Shown: positions 1-7,331, counted from the stretch's first letter. The stretch is DNA of 14,651 bases from Candidatus Peregrinibacteria bacterium (GCA_014729615.1 WJJQ01000064.1:1-14651), one strand, 5' to 3'. The notes: generated by a model not told the origin, from the sequence alone. A program made the numbers and translations.

Positions 1-212
1 ACTGGAATGCTTTAAATAGATGGATAAGAAATGCCAAGGGACCGGATGTAGTTGTGGAGCCTGACAAGAAATTTGGTAATGACGATGAAAAAATGAACAG
101 CGAATTCGCCGCGGATGACGGACTTCATATGAAACCAAAGGGGTATAGGGAATTTGGAAAACTTTTACAGGCGGGTGTTGTCCGTGCCAACTCACCGGAA
201 AAACATGCATAA
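1..212 (+). CDS. SGNH/GDSL-type hydrolase, C-terminal fragment
   Basis: This is the 3' end of a plus-strand gene that begins before the window; the open frame starts at base 3, gives 69 residues and stops with TAA at 210-212. Residues 39-50 of the fragment read D-G-L-H-M-K-P-K-G-Y-R-E. This matches the last conserved block (DxxH followed by xxxGY) of SGNH/GDSL hydrolases, where Asp and His complete the Ser-Asp-His catalytic set. The catalytic serine block would lie outside the window. In bacteria, family members are often esterases or O-acetyl-hydrolases acting on envelope glycans or lipids, but the substrate cannot be told from this fragment. A strong terminator follows directly. The short tail after the block (about 20 residues) is usual for the family. 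The family call is moderately sure; a specific activity is not supported. Confidence 0.6.
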   Translation, partial: WNALNRWIRNAKGPDVVVEPDKKFGNDDEKMNSEFAADDGLHMKPKGYREFGKLLQAGVVRANSPEKHA

Positions 213-213
213 A

Positions 214-239
214 AAAACCGGCTTATTAAGGCCGGTTTT
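214..239. terminator. Bidirectional intrinsic terminator
   Basis: A perfect 9-bp stem, AAAACCGGC (214-222) with GCCGGTTTT (231-239), encloses an 8-base loop. Reading plus, the stem ends in four T, which serves the SGNH hydrolase gene that stops at 212. Reading minus, it continues into seven T, which serves the S1 gene that stops at 249. The position between two convergent stops fits a shared terminator. Confidence 0.85.
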
Positions 240-248
240 AGTATTTAA

Positions 249-1268
249 TTATGCATCGTCATGATCGTCATTTTTGACATCATCGTCATTCTTTTTTGTT
301 GTGCTTTTTTTCTTAACCACTTTTTTCTTTACTGATTTTTTTGGTTTCTCTTCAGTGACTGCTTTTTCTTCTTCATTAGATTCGGATTCCTTATCTGCTT
401 TGTTTTCTTCTTCCTCTTCGGGCGCCTCACTAATTTCTTCGGTCAAAGCTTTGATGGATAAACCAACACGGTGCTCTTCCGGTTCAACAGCAATTACTTT
501 GGCCTTAATTTTATCGCCGATCTTAAGGATTTCACCGGCATCTTTAACTTCACCATCACCTGAAAGCTCGGTTACATGGATTAAACCGTTAATTTCGTCA
601 TTAAGTTTAACGAATACTCCAAAAGGAGTGATTCTGCTGACTTCCCCTTCAACTTCTGTTCCTATATCAAGTCCTTCAAGGGCTTCTTGTCTTTGTTCTT
701 CCATCGCGGCTCTTTCAGACAGAATCAGCTTACCGTTCTCTTTATCAATATTAATAATTTTAACTTTGAACTCTATTCCGACCAATGCCTGCAATCTTTG
801 CAAAATTTGATTTGCATCCGCGTCATTCACACGTGGATAATGCATTGGCGCAAGCTGTGAAACGGGAATGAATCCTTTAATTCCGTTAACATCAAGCAAT
901 AAACCACCTTTGTTGGCTTCATTTGCTTTAACTGTAACCGAATTTTCATTTTCATATGCATCAATAAATCTTTTCCAAGTTCTTTCCTGACCTGCTTTCC
1001 TTAAAGATAACACAGTATAACCCTCATCATTTTCCGGGTCTATTACATAAGCTGAAATTTCATCACCAACTTTTGCGTTTTTTGCGGTGTCTTCCGCATC
1101 TTTTGCCTCACGACCGCTGATAATACCTGTTGTTACACCATCAAGATCAATTAAAAGCTTGTTTTGGTGTTTGGCAACAACTTTTCCGTCAATAAGCGTT
1201 CCCGGTTGAGGAAGCTTAATATCATCCATATTCTGGATGATTTCATCCATTGATTGTGTTGTACTCAT
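249..1268 (-). CDS. rpsA: 30S ribosomal protein S1, short three-domain form
   Basis: This 339-residue protein has three S1/OB-fold RNA-binding domains at about residues 22-91, 107-186 and 203-273. The third is the most canonical (G-x-V-x-x-I-T-P-F-G-V-F-V, then G-L-I-H-V-T-E-L). S1 binds mRNA on the 30S subunit and aids initiation. E. coli S1 has six domains, so this is a reduced form. Residues 276-305 are Glu-rich, 308-326 Lys-rich (KPKKSVKKKVVKKKSTTKK) and 327-339 Asp-rich, a strongly polarised disordered tail. The start is ATG at 1266-1268; no Shine-Dalgarno sequence precedes it. The stop is TAA. A generic S1-domain RNA-binding protein is the alternative, but three tandem domains plus this length favour S1. 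It lies downstream of clpC on the same strand, with a hairpin between them. Confidence 0.85.
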   Translation of the reverse strand: MSTTQSMDEIIQNMDDIKLPQPGTLIDGKVVAKHQNKLLIDLDGVTTGIISGREAKDAEDTAKNAKVGDEISAYVIDPENDEGYTVLSLRKAGQERTWKRFIDAYENENSVTVKANEANKGGLLLDVNGIKGFIPVSQLAPMHYPRVNDADANQILQRLQALVGIEFKVKIINIDKENGKLILSERAAMEEQRQEALEGLDIGTEVEGEVSRITPFGVFVKLNDEINGLIHVTELSGDGEVKDAGEILKIGDKIKAKVIAVEPEEHRVGLSIKALTEEISEAPEEEEENKADKESESNEEEKAVTEEKPKKSVKKKVVKKKSTTKKNDDDVKNDDHDDA

Positions 1269-1292
1269 AAAAATATTACTCAGTAGGCATTA

Positions 1293-1298
1293 ATTATA
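1293..1298 (-). promoter_or_regulatory. Possible -10 box for rpsA
   Basis: A perfect TATAAT on the minus strand lies 24 bases upstream of the S1 start codon, preceded by TGCA. No convincing -35 box is found at 16-18 bases. A 7-bp inverted pair, CTCAGTA (1279-1285) and TACTGAG (1321-1327), brackets the box. In AT-rich DNA such a box can arise by chance, so this is tentative. Confidence 0.35.
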
Positions 1299-1333
1299 TG
1301 CATGGCTTATAGAAGTCGCTTACTGAGATTTTT

Positions 1334-1389
1334 AAAAAACCTCTACAATCCAAGTCCTTTTTTAAGGCCCAAAAATACTAGAGGTTTTT
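1334..1389 (-). terminator. Hairpin between clpC and rpsA, probable clpC terminator
   Basis: A perfect 11-bp stem pairs AAAAACCTCTA (1335-1345) with TAGAGGTTTTT (1379-1389). The 33-base loop holds a smaller hairpin (CCTT 1356-1359 with AAGG 1364-1367). On the minus strand the distal arm ends in six T (1339-1334), as expected for an intrinsic terminator 20 bases after the clpC stop. The large loop is atypical, so it could instead be a branched leader structure upstream of rpsA. Confidence 0.5.
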
Positions 1390-1408
1390 GTAATTACTGT
1401 CAATAAGA

Positions 1409-4063
1409 CTATTTCTTTACCGCTTTTTTCCCGGTGCTTTTTTTTACAGCACTTTTACGTGCTGATGACTTTGCCTTTTTAGTAAGCTTTATGCCATTAC
1501 TACCTTTCAGAACTTTTATAGTGTCTTTTTCTTTAAAATCACCTTCAAGAAATTTCGCGGTTAATTGATCTTCAACCATTTCCTGTACCTTCCGTCGAAC
1601 CGGTCTTGCTCCGTATTGAGGATCATAACTGACCTTTGCCAAAGCTTCCAAGCCCGCGGGTGTCAATTCGATCTTTATGTTCTTTTTATGGATTCTATCT
1701 TCAAGATATCCAACATGCAGTTTAACAATTTCCTTAATGTGGTCATGCTTGAGAGGATGGAATACGATCACCTTGTCCACACGATTAATAAACTCTGGTC
1801 TGAAATGCTTTTTTAGGTCTTCAAGGACATGTTCTTTCATTATATTATACTCTTCTTCAGCTTTAGATAGTTCATCTCTCGCAAGGTCAAAACCAATTGG
1901 ACCGGCCGATTCTGTTAACCTTTTCGCTCCAATATTTGACGTCATTATTATTATTGTGTTTTTAAAATCAACCTTTCTACCTTTGCTGTCGGTCAATTCT
2001 CCATCTTCAAGAATTTGTAACAATAGATTAAATACATCCGGATGAGCTTTTTCGATTTCATCAAAAAGTATCACGGAATATGGCTTTCTTCTTACCGCTT
2101 CCGTTAACTGACCGCCATCTTCATAGCCTACGTACCCGGCTGTGGCACCTACAAGACGAGACGTGTTATGCCTTTCCATAAATTCACTCATGTCTATTTT
2201 AATCAATGCCTCTTTATCGTTATATACTTCTTCGGCAATTGCTTTAACAAGCTCAGTCTTACCGACACCGGTCGGACCCATGAAAATAAATGAACCTATA
2301 GGTCGTTTGGTATCCGCAAAACCCGCCCTTGATCTTTGTATAGCCTTGGCAACTGACTCGATTGCATCGTCTTGTCCAACAATACGCTTCTTCAAGATAT
2401 TACCAAGATTTTTCAGTCTTTCCACATCTTCTTTCATTAGATTGGTAACAGGAATGCCGGTAGCATGTCCGACGACTTTTGCTATATCTTCTTGATCGAC
2501 TTTTTCCCTCTTTGATCTTGGAATTTTGACTTTTTTAGTTTCTTCTATTTCCTTTATTAAATCCAGCTCTTTGTTTCTGAGTTCGGCGGCGAATTCATAG
2601 TCTTGGTTAGATACTGATTCTTCTTTCTTTTTAATTATTTTACTTAATTCCTTTTGCAGCTTTTTAACTTTATCGGTATTGCCTTTGCTTCCGATTCTTC
2701 TGTTAGAGCATGCTTCGTCAAGCAAGTCTATTGCTTTATCCGGTAAAAATCTGTCATGTATATACCTTTTTGACAATGTTATCGCGGCTTCAATGGCTTC
2801 ATCTGTAATAAGAAGATTATGATGTTCCTCGAAGCTTTCTCGTAAACCCTTAATTATTTCAGATGATTCGGCAATATTTGGTTCCGACACCATAACCGGC
2901 TGAAATCGTCGTTCAAGGGCGGTGTCCGTTTCAACATGTTTTCTGTATTCGTTCGTAGTTGTTGCTCCAATCATTTGTATGGCACCTCTTGATAAGGCAG
3001 GTTTCAATATGTTTGCGGCATCTAGACTGCCTTCCGCCGATCCTGCCCCGATAACGCTGTGCAATTCATCTATAAATAGAATTACATTATTCAATGCCGC
3101 GGCTTCATCAATGATTTGTTTAACTCTTTCTTCAAATTCACCGCGATATTTTGTTCCGGCTATTACCGATGTCATCGACAAAGATAAAATTCGCTTGTCA
3201 AGCATCATATCAGGTACTTGTTCATTTGAAATCGCATGAGCAAGACCTTCCACAACCGCTGTTTTACCGACACCCGGTTCACCAATCAAAACCGGATTAT
3301 TCTTTGTTTTTCTACATAAGATACTGATAGCTCTATCAATTTCTTTTTTTCGCCCAATTACCGGACCAAGTTTTCCTTTGCGGCTTTCTTCAATTAAATC
3401 TGTTGTAAAATAATCTAGTGCCGGAGTTTTAGATGGCTTACCATCTTTGGTTTCGGTTTTTGGAGCATTTGTCTCTTTGAATTGATCTTTGGCCATATTG
3501 CCCTGCAAAACTCCTGAAAGGCCATTTAAAAAGAATTCAATAGGATTCATTTGCATTGGTGCCTGTCCCGGAGCACCTTCTGCGCCAGGGGTCTTTGCGC
3601 TTTCTTTGTTTTTTTCAAAAGTTTGTAAAATTTGTTCTTTAATGTCCGAAGGAGAAACTTTCATGTTTTCCAAAATTACGGTTGCGGCAGTATTTTCTTG
3701 ACTAACAAGTGAATAAAGCATGTGTTCCGTTCCCACATGGGCATGATTGAACTCATGAGCAGCCAATACCGCTCCTTCAATGACCTTTTTTGCGAAACCG
3801 CTTAAGCCACCCCATGCTTTTTGCGGTGTTGCGGGTGGTGGAGACATTCGTCCCACGGTTTTTAATACCAGATGAACATTATCCATGGAAACGCCGAAAT
3901 TCATTAATATGGCTGAACCAAGTGAATTTGTTTGTGACAAGATTCCAATTAATAAATGTTCCGTGCCAACATAATTTAAATTAGAGCTTTTAGCTTTTTC
4001 TTGAGCTACTATTAAAGCCTGTTTGGCTTCTTTTGTAAATTTTTCAAAACGAGGATCTGACAT
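1409..4063 (-). CDS. clpC: ATP-dependent Clp protease ATP-binding subunit ClpC
   Basis: This 884-residue Hsp100/ClpC unfoldase would feed substrates to ClpP. Two Clp_N repeats span about residues 4-150. AAA+ domain 1 has Walker A GEPGVGKT (261-268) and Walker B VILFIDE (327-333). The middle region carries a UVR motif (about 486-508), which marks ClpC rather than ClpB or ClpA. AAA+ domain 2 has Walker A GPTGVGKT (596-603), Walker B VILFDE (664-669) and the ClpP-docking tripeptide I-G-F (723-725), followed by the C-terminal D2-small domain. Two oddities are a roughly 60-residue Gly/Pro/Ala/Met/Lys-rich linker (155-215) between the N domain and AAA1, longer than in Bacillus ClpC, and a Lys/Ser/Ala-rich tail (862-884). 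The start is ATG at 4061-4063 with no Shine-Dalgarno sequence. The stop is TAG. A CIRCE-controlled promoter lies about 110 bases upstream. No clpP or hrcA is in the window. Confidence 0.97.
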   Translation of the reverse strand: MSDPRFEKFTKEAKQALIVAQEKAKSSNLNYVGTEHLLIGILSQTNSLGSAILMNFGVSMDNVHLVLKTVGRMSPPPATPQKAWGGLSGFAKKVIEGAVLAAHEFNHAHVGTEHMLYSLVSQENTAATVILENMKVSPSDIKEQILQTFEKNKESAKTPGAEGAPGQAPMQMNPIEFFLNGLSGVLQGNMAKDQFKETNAPKTETKDGKPSKTPALDYFTTDLIEESRKGKLGPVIGRKKEIDRAISILCRKTKNNPVLIGEPGVGKTAVVEGLAHAISNEQVPDMMLDKRILSLSMTSVIAGTKYRGEFEERVKQIIDEAAALNNVILFIDELHSVIGAGSAEGSLDAANILKPALSRGAIQMIGATTTNEYRKHVETDTALERRFQPVMVSEPNIAESSEIIKGLRESFEEHHNLLITDEAIEAAITLSKRYIHDRFLPDKAIDLLDEACSNRRIGSKGNTDKVKKLQKELSKIIKKKEESVSNQDYEFAAELRNKELDLIKEIEETKKVKIPRSKREKVDQEDIAKVVGHATGIPVTNLMKEDVERLKNLGNILKKRIVGQDDAIESVAKAIQRSRAGFADTKRPIGSFIFMGPTGVGKTELVKAIAEEVYNDKEALIKIDMSEFMERHNTSRLVGATAGYVGYEDGGQLTEAVRRKPYSVILFDEIEKAHPDVFNLLLQILEDGELTDSKGRKVDFKNTIIIMTSNIGAKRLTESAGPIGFDLARDELSKAEEEYNIMKEHVLEDLKKHFRPEFINRVDKVIVFHPLKHDHIKEIVKLHVGYLEDRIHKKNIKIELTPAGLEALAKVSYDPQYGARPVRRKVQEMVEDQLTAKFLEGDFKEKDTIKVLKGSNGIKLTKKAKSSARKSAVKKSTGKKAVKK

Positions 4064-4170
4064 AAGGATATTAATTTAAGATTCTTTTAATTCTAGCATA
4101 TTTAAGCCATAAAAATAAGACCGGGAGCCTAAATAGCTCTTTACTAATATTCTATATATATTATTACATA

Positions 4171-4197
4171 TTAGCACTTAAAATGATAGAGTGCTAA
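4171..4197. promoter_or_regulatory. CIRCE element (HrcA operator) upstream of clpC
   Basis: TTAGCACTT (4171-4179), nine spacer bases, then GAGTGCTAA (4189-4197). The consensus is TTAGCACTC-N9-GAGTGCTAA, so only one of the 18 conserved positions differs. It overlaps the -10 box and start-site region of the clpC promoter. HrcA bound there would block transcription until heat or protein-folding stress releases it. Confidence 0.92.
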
Positions 4198-4211
4198 CAG
4201 CCCAATGTCAA
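4183..4211 (-). promoter_or_regulatory. Sigma70-type promoter of clpC
   Basis: On the minus strand the -35 box TTGACA (4206-4211, perfect) is followed by a 17-base spacer and the -10 box TATCAT (4183-4188, five of six). The predicted start near 4176 gives a leader of about 112 bases. The -10 box lies within the CIRCE spacer, so repressor and polymerase would compete. The promoter begins only 14 bases past the stop of the upstream lipoprotein gene. Confidence 0.85.
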
Positions 4212-4224
4212 GCTAGATCACTTT

Positions 4225-5490
4225 TTACTGAATAGATGAAGCCATTCCTAAAACTGTATCACGAATGCCGGCCCGACCGGACACCTCAAACAATCTTCCA
4301 TCAATTACACGCACTGCCGTTATTTCGTTACCGCTTTCCGATACGTAAACAGTCTCACCGTTGATTTTTGTTGGATTTGAAGCGGGGGAATCACCACTTT
4401 TTATTTCAACCGTAATAAGTGGATCGTTTTCTTCAAGCGGGCCGTCAGCAAAAGTATAAACCTGGCTTACGCCGCTTTCATCTGAATTTTGCCCTTCAAA
4501 ATAATAGTTTGCCGGATAAGCTATTTCAAATCCAACACTATCGCTTTCGAATGTTTCATAACTTTCAATATCAATTTGCGTTGGTTCACGCATTTCATTT
4601 TCAGTAGTTTCCTCTTGTTCATTGTCGGAATCATCATCGATGTTTGAATCAGAAGCGCCAATTTCAACAGATCTCAGCATTTCATAAAACAAATTTTCAT
4701 ATTCACGGTAGTCGGGACTATTCGCTTTAAAACTGAAAATAAAAATTAAATCCTCATTTTCCACATAATATTCAAGACTGCCATTATTTTCATTAACAAA
4801 TTTTAAGGCATCCATATTCTTTAATCCTATCTTACTTTTAGTAAAACCTTCACCTAATAATGTAGAAGAGTCGTCGCTTTCAAGGTTTAAATATGATAGT
4901 AAATCAAGATCATCGGACTTTGAAATGGTGCTTACGGTAATAGTAATGGCTTGTGGCGAAGTCTCCAAAGAAGTGTCATCAGCTTCGCCATTTGCCGTTT
5001 CATCTACATTTTCAATTTCTTTTTCAAATATTATGTCCCCGTTTACTATGGATTGTTCAAAATCATCTCTATATTTTATGGAAAGGTCAATCGTCGCGTC
5101 TTCAAATTTCTGCCATTTAGGTTCTTCCTCGTCATCTTCAAGGGCTACATCAATAATGTCAATATTGTCTACATCCATCAGCGGCTTGGCCAGTTCTTTA
5201 GAGTAATTTATATACCCTCGCACTTCCACTAATTTATTTTTGTAATCGGTATTATCAAGGTTTATTGATAGTGATCTAAGTAAAATGGTCGAGCCATCGT
5301 CGAGTTCGAGTAAATGAGTCCCTTTTGTGGAAACGGTGGAACCCAATGACTTGATTTCACCGATCCTTCTGTCTGTTGGCCTGTCATCAATTATTGCGCG
5401 GTCGTCATTATTGTTTTGACACGCACCGAGTGAAAAAACTACCGCCGCAATTATCAATGAATACGAAGCAATTACTCTAATTTTAAACAT
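4225..5490 (-). CDS. Predicted lipoprotein with OB-like and duplicated PsbP-like regions
   Basis: This 421-residue protein has a lipoprotein signal peptide: basic N terminus, hydrophobic 10-21, lipobox L-G-A-C with the acylated Cys at 24. It should be anchored outside the cytoplasmic membrane. Residues 43-115 (strands with L-L-E-L-D-D-G-S-T-I-L-L, then V-E-V-R-G-Y-I) resemble a small OB-fold-like domain. Two later segments, about 125-276 and 307-420, share a layout of Y-E-x-F/W-x-x-F opening, 'I-D-L-S-I-K-Y' or 'V-G-F-E-I-A-Y-P', and a terminal I/V-x-G-R-x-F/M-L-R-S-V type strand. This resembles PsbP/MOG1-like repeats, joined by an acidic linker (278-300, D/E/N-rich). I recognise no specific function. 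The start is ATG at 5488-5490, 12 bases after the ruvB stop, suggesting co-transcription. No terminator follows, so transcripts may continue toward clpC. Confidence 0.75.
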   Translation of the reverse strand: MFKIRVIASYSLIIAAVVFSLGACQNNNDDRAIIDDRPTDRRIGEIKSLGSTVSTKGTHLLELDDGSTILLRSLSINLDNTDYKNKLVEVRGYINYSKELAKPLMDVDNIDIIDVALEDDEEEPKWQKFEDATIDLSIKYRDDFEQSIVNGDIIFEKEIENVDETANGEADDTSLETSPQAITITVSTISKSDDLDLLSYLNLESDDSSTLLGEGFTKSKIGLKNMDALKFVNENNGSLEYYVENEDLIFIFSFKANSPDYREYENLFYEMLRSVEIGASDSNIDDDSDNEQEETTENEMREPTQIDIESYETFESDSVGFEIAYPANYYFEGQNSDESGVSQVYTFADGPLEENDPLITVEIKSGDSPASNPTKINGETVYVSESGNEITAVRVIDGRLFEVSGRAGIRDTVLGMASSIQ

Positions 5491-5501
5491 AGATAAAATA
5501 A

Positions 5502-6533
5502 TTAAGATATAATCGACATTCCCAAATGTTTATAAGCATTTTCAGTTGCCAGTCTGCCACGCGGAGTGCGCTCCATCATGCCAAGTTTTAATAAAAAGGG
5601 CTCGTACACTTCTTCTATGGTACTTTCTTCCGCGCATATGCTTGCCGCAATTGTATTTAAACCCACAGGCCCGCCTTTGAACTTATCTATAATCGTTTTC
5701 AATATTTGACGGTCAGTTTCATCAAGCCCCAATTCATCTATTCCAAGTTCTTTGAGAGCATCGGCAACCAGTGCTGTAGTAATTATGTCATGTCCATAAT
5801 AATCTTTGAAATCTCGAATCCTTCTTAATAGTCTGTTTGCGATACGTGGTGTGTTTCTTGATGCTGTAGCTAAAAGACTGCCGGCGCTATTTTCAATATT
5901 ACAATTTAATAATTTTGCGGACCTTTCAATGATCGTGCAAATATCATTATCGTCATAAAAATTTAAGTGCAAAACCGAGCCGAATCTGTCTCTAAGTGGA
6001 GATGAAAGCATGCTCATTTTTGTTGTAGCTCCGATTAATGTGAATTTGGGCAGTTTTAAACGCATTGTACGTGCTGAGGGGCCCTTGCCTATAACCAAAT
6101 CTATTCCAAAATCTTCCATGGCCGTATATAAAACTTCTTCAATAGCCGGTTTCAACCTGTGAATTTCGTCTATGAACAAAATGTCCCTGTTCTTTAAACT
6201 GCTTAAAATAGCTGCTATGTCGCCTTGTTTTTCCAACGCGGGACCTGAAGTTATTTTAATATTAACGGCACACTCTTTCGCAATTATATTCGCCAGAGTT
6301 GTTTTACCCAATCCGGGTGAACCATGGATTAAAATATGTTCAAGAGGGTCATTACGTTTCTTGGCGGCTTCAATAAAAATACTCAAGTTCTTTTTTATTT
6401 GAGATTGCCCGATATATTCTTTAAGAGTTTGAGGACGCAAAGTTACTTCGACTTCCTGGTCGCTATTGTTCTCTTGTGACCCCGGTGACATCATCCTGGT
6501 AGTACCACTGTTCTGTTGTTTGCGATTGATCAT
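5502..6533 (-). CDS. ruvB: Holliday junction branch migration helicase RuvB
   Basis: RuvB is the AAA+ motor that, with RuvA, drives branch migration of Holliday junctions. From the first ATG it is 343 residues. Visible motifs are L-R-P-x-x-L-x-E-Y-I-G-Q (32-43), Walker A GSPGLGKT (71-78), Walker B DILFIDE (117-123), sensor 1 L-I-G-A-T (166-170), the arginine-finger region S-P-L-R-D-R-F-G (178-185), and the C-terminal winged helix with R-T-P-R-G-R (322-327). The first ATG (6531-6533) lies inside the upstream PH-domain gene and gives a 71-base overlap. The in-frame ATG-ATG at residues 14-15 (about 6494 and 6491) would cut the overlap to about 30 bases and has AGG immediately before it. Either start keeps all conserved motifs. 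ruvA and ruvC are not in the window. Confidence 0.95.
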   Translation of the reverse strand: MINRKQQNSGTTRMMSPGSQENNSDQEVEVTLRPQTLKEYIGQSQIKKNLSIFIEAAKKRNDPLEHILIHGSPGLGKTTLANIIAKECAVNIKITSGPALEKQGDIAAILSSLKNRDILFIDEIHRLKPAIEEVLYTAMEDFGIDLVIGKGPSARTMRLKLPKFTLIGATTKMSMLSSPLRDRFGSVLHLNFYDDNDICTIIERSAKLLNCNIENSAGSLLATASRNTPRIANRLLRRIRDFKDYYGHDIITTALVADALKELGIDELGLDETDRQILKTIIDKFKGGPVGLNTIAASICAEESTIEEVYEPFLLKLGMMERTPRGRLATENAYKHLGMSIIS

Positions 6534-7062
6534 TTGTAGTTTTTGAATTTTGCCTTTCAGGTGTTACAGGATTCATTTTATTAGTTTTTCTGTTCAGATG
6601 GTAGATAAAATTGCGAATTCCTTCCGGATCAGGAGCATGCCTGAAATGAACGGTTGTATGCGATGAGGCGGTTTCGAGCTTAAAATCACCAAAATCAAAC
6701 ATTTTGAAATAAGATAATATACCATTTTCAAGAGTTTTCATATCTTGTATATCGGTAAGTCTTGCTTCGGTTTCAAATCGTTGAAAAGGGCCTTTCCAGT
6801 CAACATGTATAACTCTGACATTTGTAATTACCAAACGGTCATAATAATATAACAATCCATCATAAACGGCATATGAAACAAAAGCCAAAGTTGTAAAAAA
6901 ATACGCCCATATTCCGGCGCTGGTGCTTATGAAAAAAGCAAACAGAACCGAAACCAGGTAAAAAGGGATTGATACGGCGATTATTTTCATCACTCGCATT
7001 AACGCACTAAAGTAGTGATGCCTGAAAACTCGGATTATTTGTTCACTTGGTTGTAGTTGCAT
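6463..7062 (-). CDS. Membrane protein with bacterial PH (bPH2/YdbS-like) domain
   Basis: This 199-residue protein has two adjacent membrane helices at about residues 24-46 and 50-73. A PH-like domain follows at 75-155. Its pattern is the bPH2 one: Y-D-R-L-V-I-T-N-x-R-V-I near the start, L-x-D-I-Q-D-M, then F-D-F-G-D-F-K-L-E-T-A-S, ending P-D-P-E-G-I-R-N-F-I. The family is widespread in Gram-positive-type bacteria and its molecular role is largely unknown. The last 40 residues are polar, Gln/Thr/Asn-rich and probably disordered; this part is also the stretch that overlaps ruvB. The start is ATG at 7060-7062. It leads the operon PH protein, ruvB, lipoprotein. Confidence 0.8.
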   Translation of the reverse strand: MQLQPSEQIIRVFRHHYFSALMRVMKIIAVSIPFYLVSVLFAFFISTSAGIWAYFFTTLAFVSYAVYDGLLYYYDRLVITNVRVIHVDWKGPFQRFETEARLTDIQDMKTLENGILSYFKMFDFGDFKLETASSHTTVHFRHAPDPEGIRNFIYHLNRKTNKMNPVTPERQNSKTTNDQSQTTEQWYYQDDVTGVTREQ

Positions 7063-7075
7063 ATTTCAAAAAGTG

Positions 7076-7117
7076 ATTATAGCACAACATAAGACCATAA
7101 AAAACTAAAAAAGTCAA
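7076..7117 (-). promoter_or_regulatory. Promoter region of the PH protein-ruvB operon
   Basis: An extended -10 box TGC-TATAAT lies at 7076-7084 (minus strand), only 13 bases before the ATG, which implies a leader of about 7 bases. There is no good -35 box for it. An alternative is TTGACT (7112-7117), a 17-base spacer and TCTTAT (7089-7094), giving a leader of about 20 bases. TTGACT is tandemly repeated (7112-7117 and 7117-7122). Confidence 0.5.
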
Positions 7118-7149
7118 GTCAAGTAGCATTCTTCATTTTTTTTACACTA

Positions 7150-7182
7150 GCACAGATTATATAAAATTTATATATATTGTGC
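7150..7182. repeat. AT-rich imperfect inverted repeat
   Basis: GCACA (7150-7154) pairs with TGTGC (7178-7182). Inside is a perfect 8+1+8 dyad, TATATAAA-A-TTTATATA. No T run follows on either strand, so it does not look like an intrinsic terminator. It sits in the 155-base gap between the tRNA and the PH-protein gene. Apart from the promoter elements of the PH gene, I see nothing else in this gap. Confidence 0.5.
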
Positions 7183-7217
7183 CGGCAAGCTAAAAGGCAT
7201 TCTGCAACTTCAAAAAG

Positions 7218-7294
7218 TGGTACGCCAGGTAGGATTCGAACCTACGACCTTTGCCTTAGAAGGGCACTGCTCTATCCGGCTGAGCTACTGGCGC
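7218..7294 (-). tRNA. tRNA-Arg (anticodon UCU)
   Basis: A 77-base cloverleaf can be drawn on the minus strand. Acceptor arm GCGCCAG pairs with CTGGCGT (G1-U72 wobble). The D stem is GCTC/GAGC, the anticodon loop is CTTCTAA with anticodon TCT, the variable loop is AGGTC, and the T arm is GTAGG-TTCGAAT-CCTAC. The discriminator is A and CCA is encoded. It reads AGA and AGG codons. The outermost anticodon-stem position (G-A) is unpaired. It has its own candidate promoter upstream. Confidence 0.96.
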
Positions 7295-7331
7295 TTATAT
7301 GAACACGCAAAAAAAATCTTTTTGCCGCGGC

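Noticed and set aside
274..810. Plus-strand open frame of 178 codons opposite rpsA
   Set aside because: Its Ser/Phe-rich product is the complement of the Lys/Glu-rich S1 tail. It has no promoter and the S1 frame on the other strand is clearly real.
1409..4063. Several plus-strand and minus-strand frames inside clpC and the other long genes
   Set aside because: They are antisense or out-of-frame shadows with no motif, promoter or plausible composition.
7136..7143. Run of eight T as a plus-strand terminator
   Set aside because: No stem precedes it and no plus-strand gene lies upstream.
7218..7294. tRNA gene as a phage or element attachment site
   Set aside because: No integrase gene and no repeat of the tRNA 3' end were found in the window.
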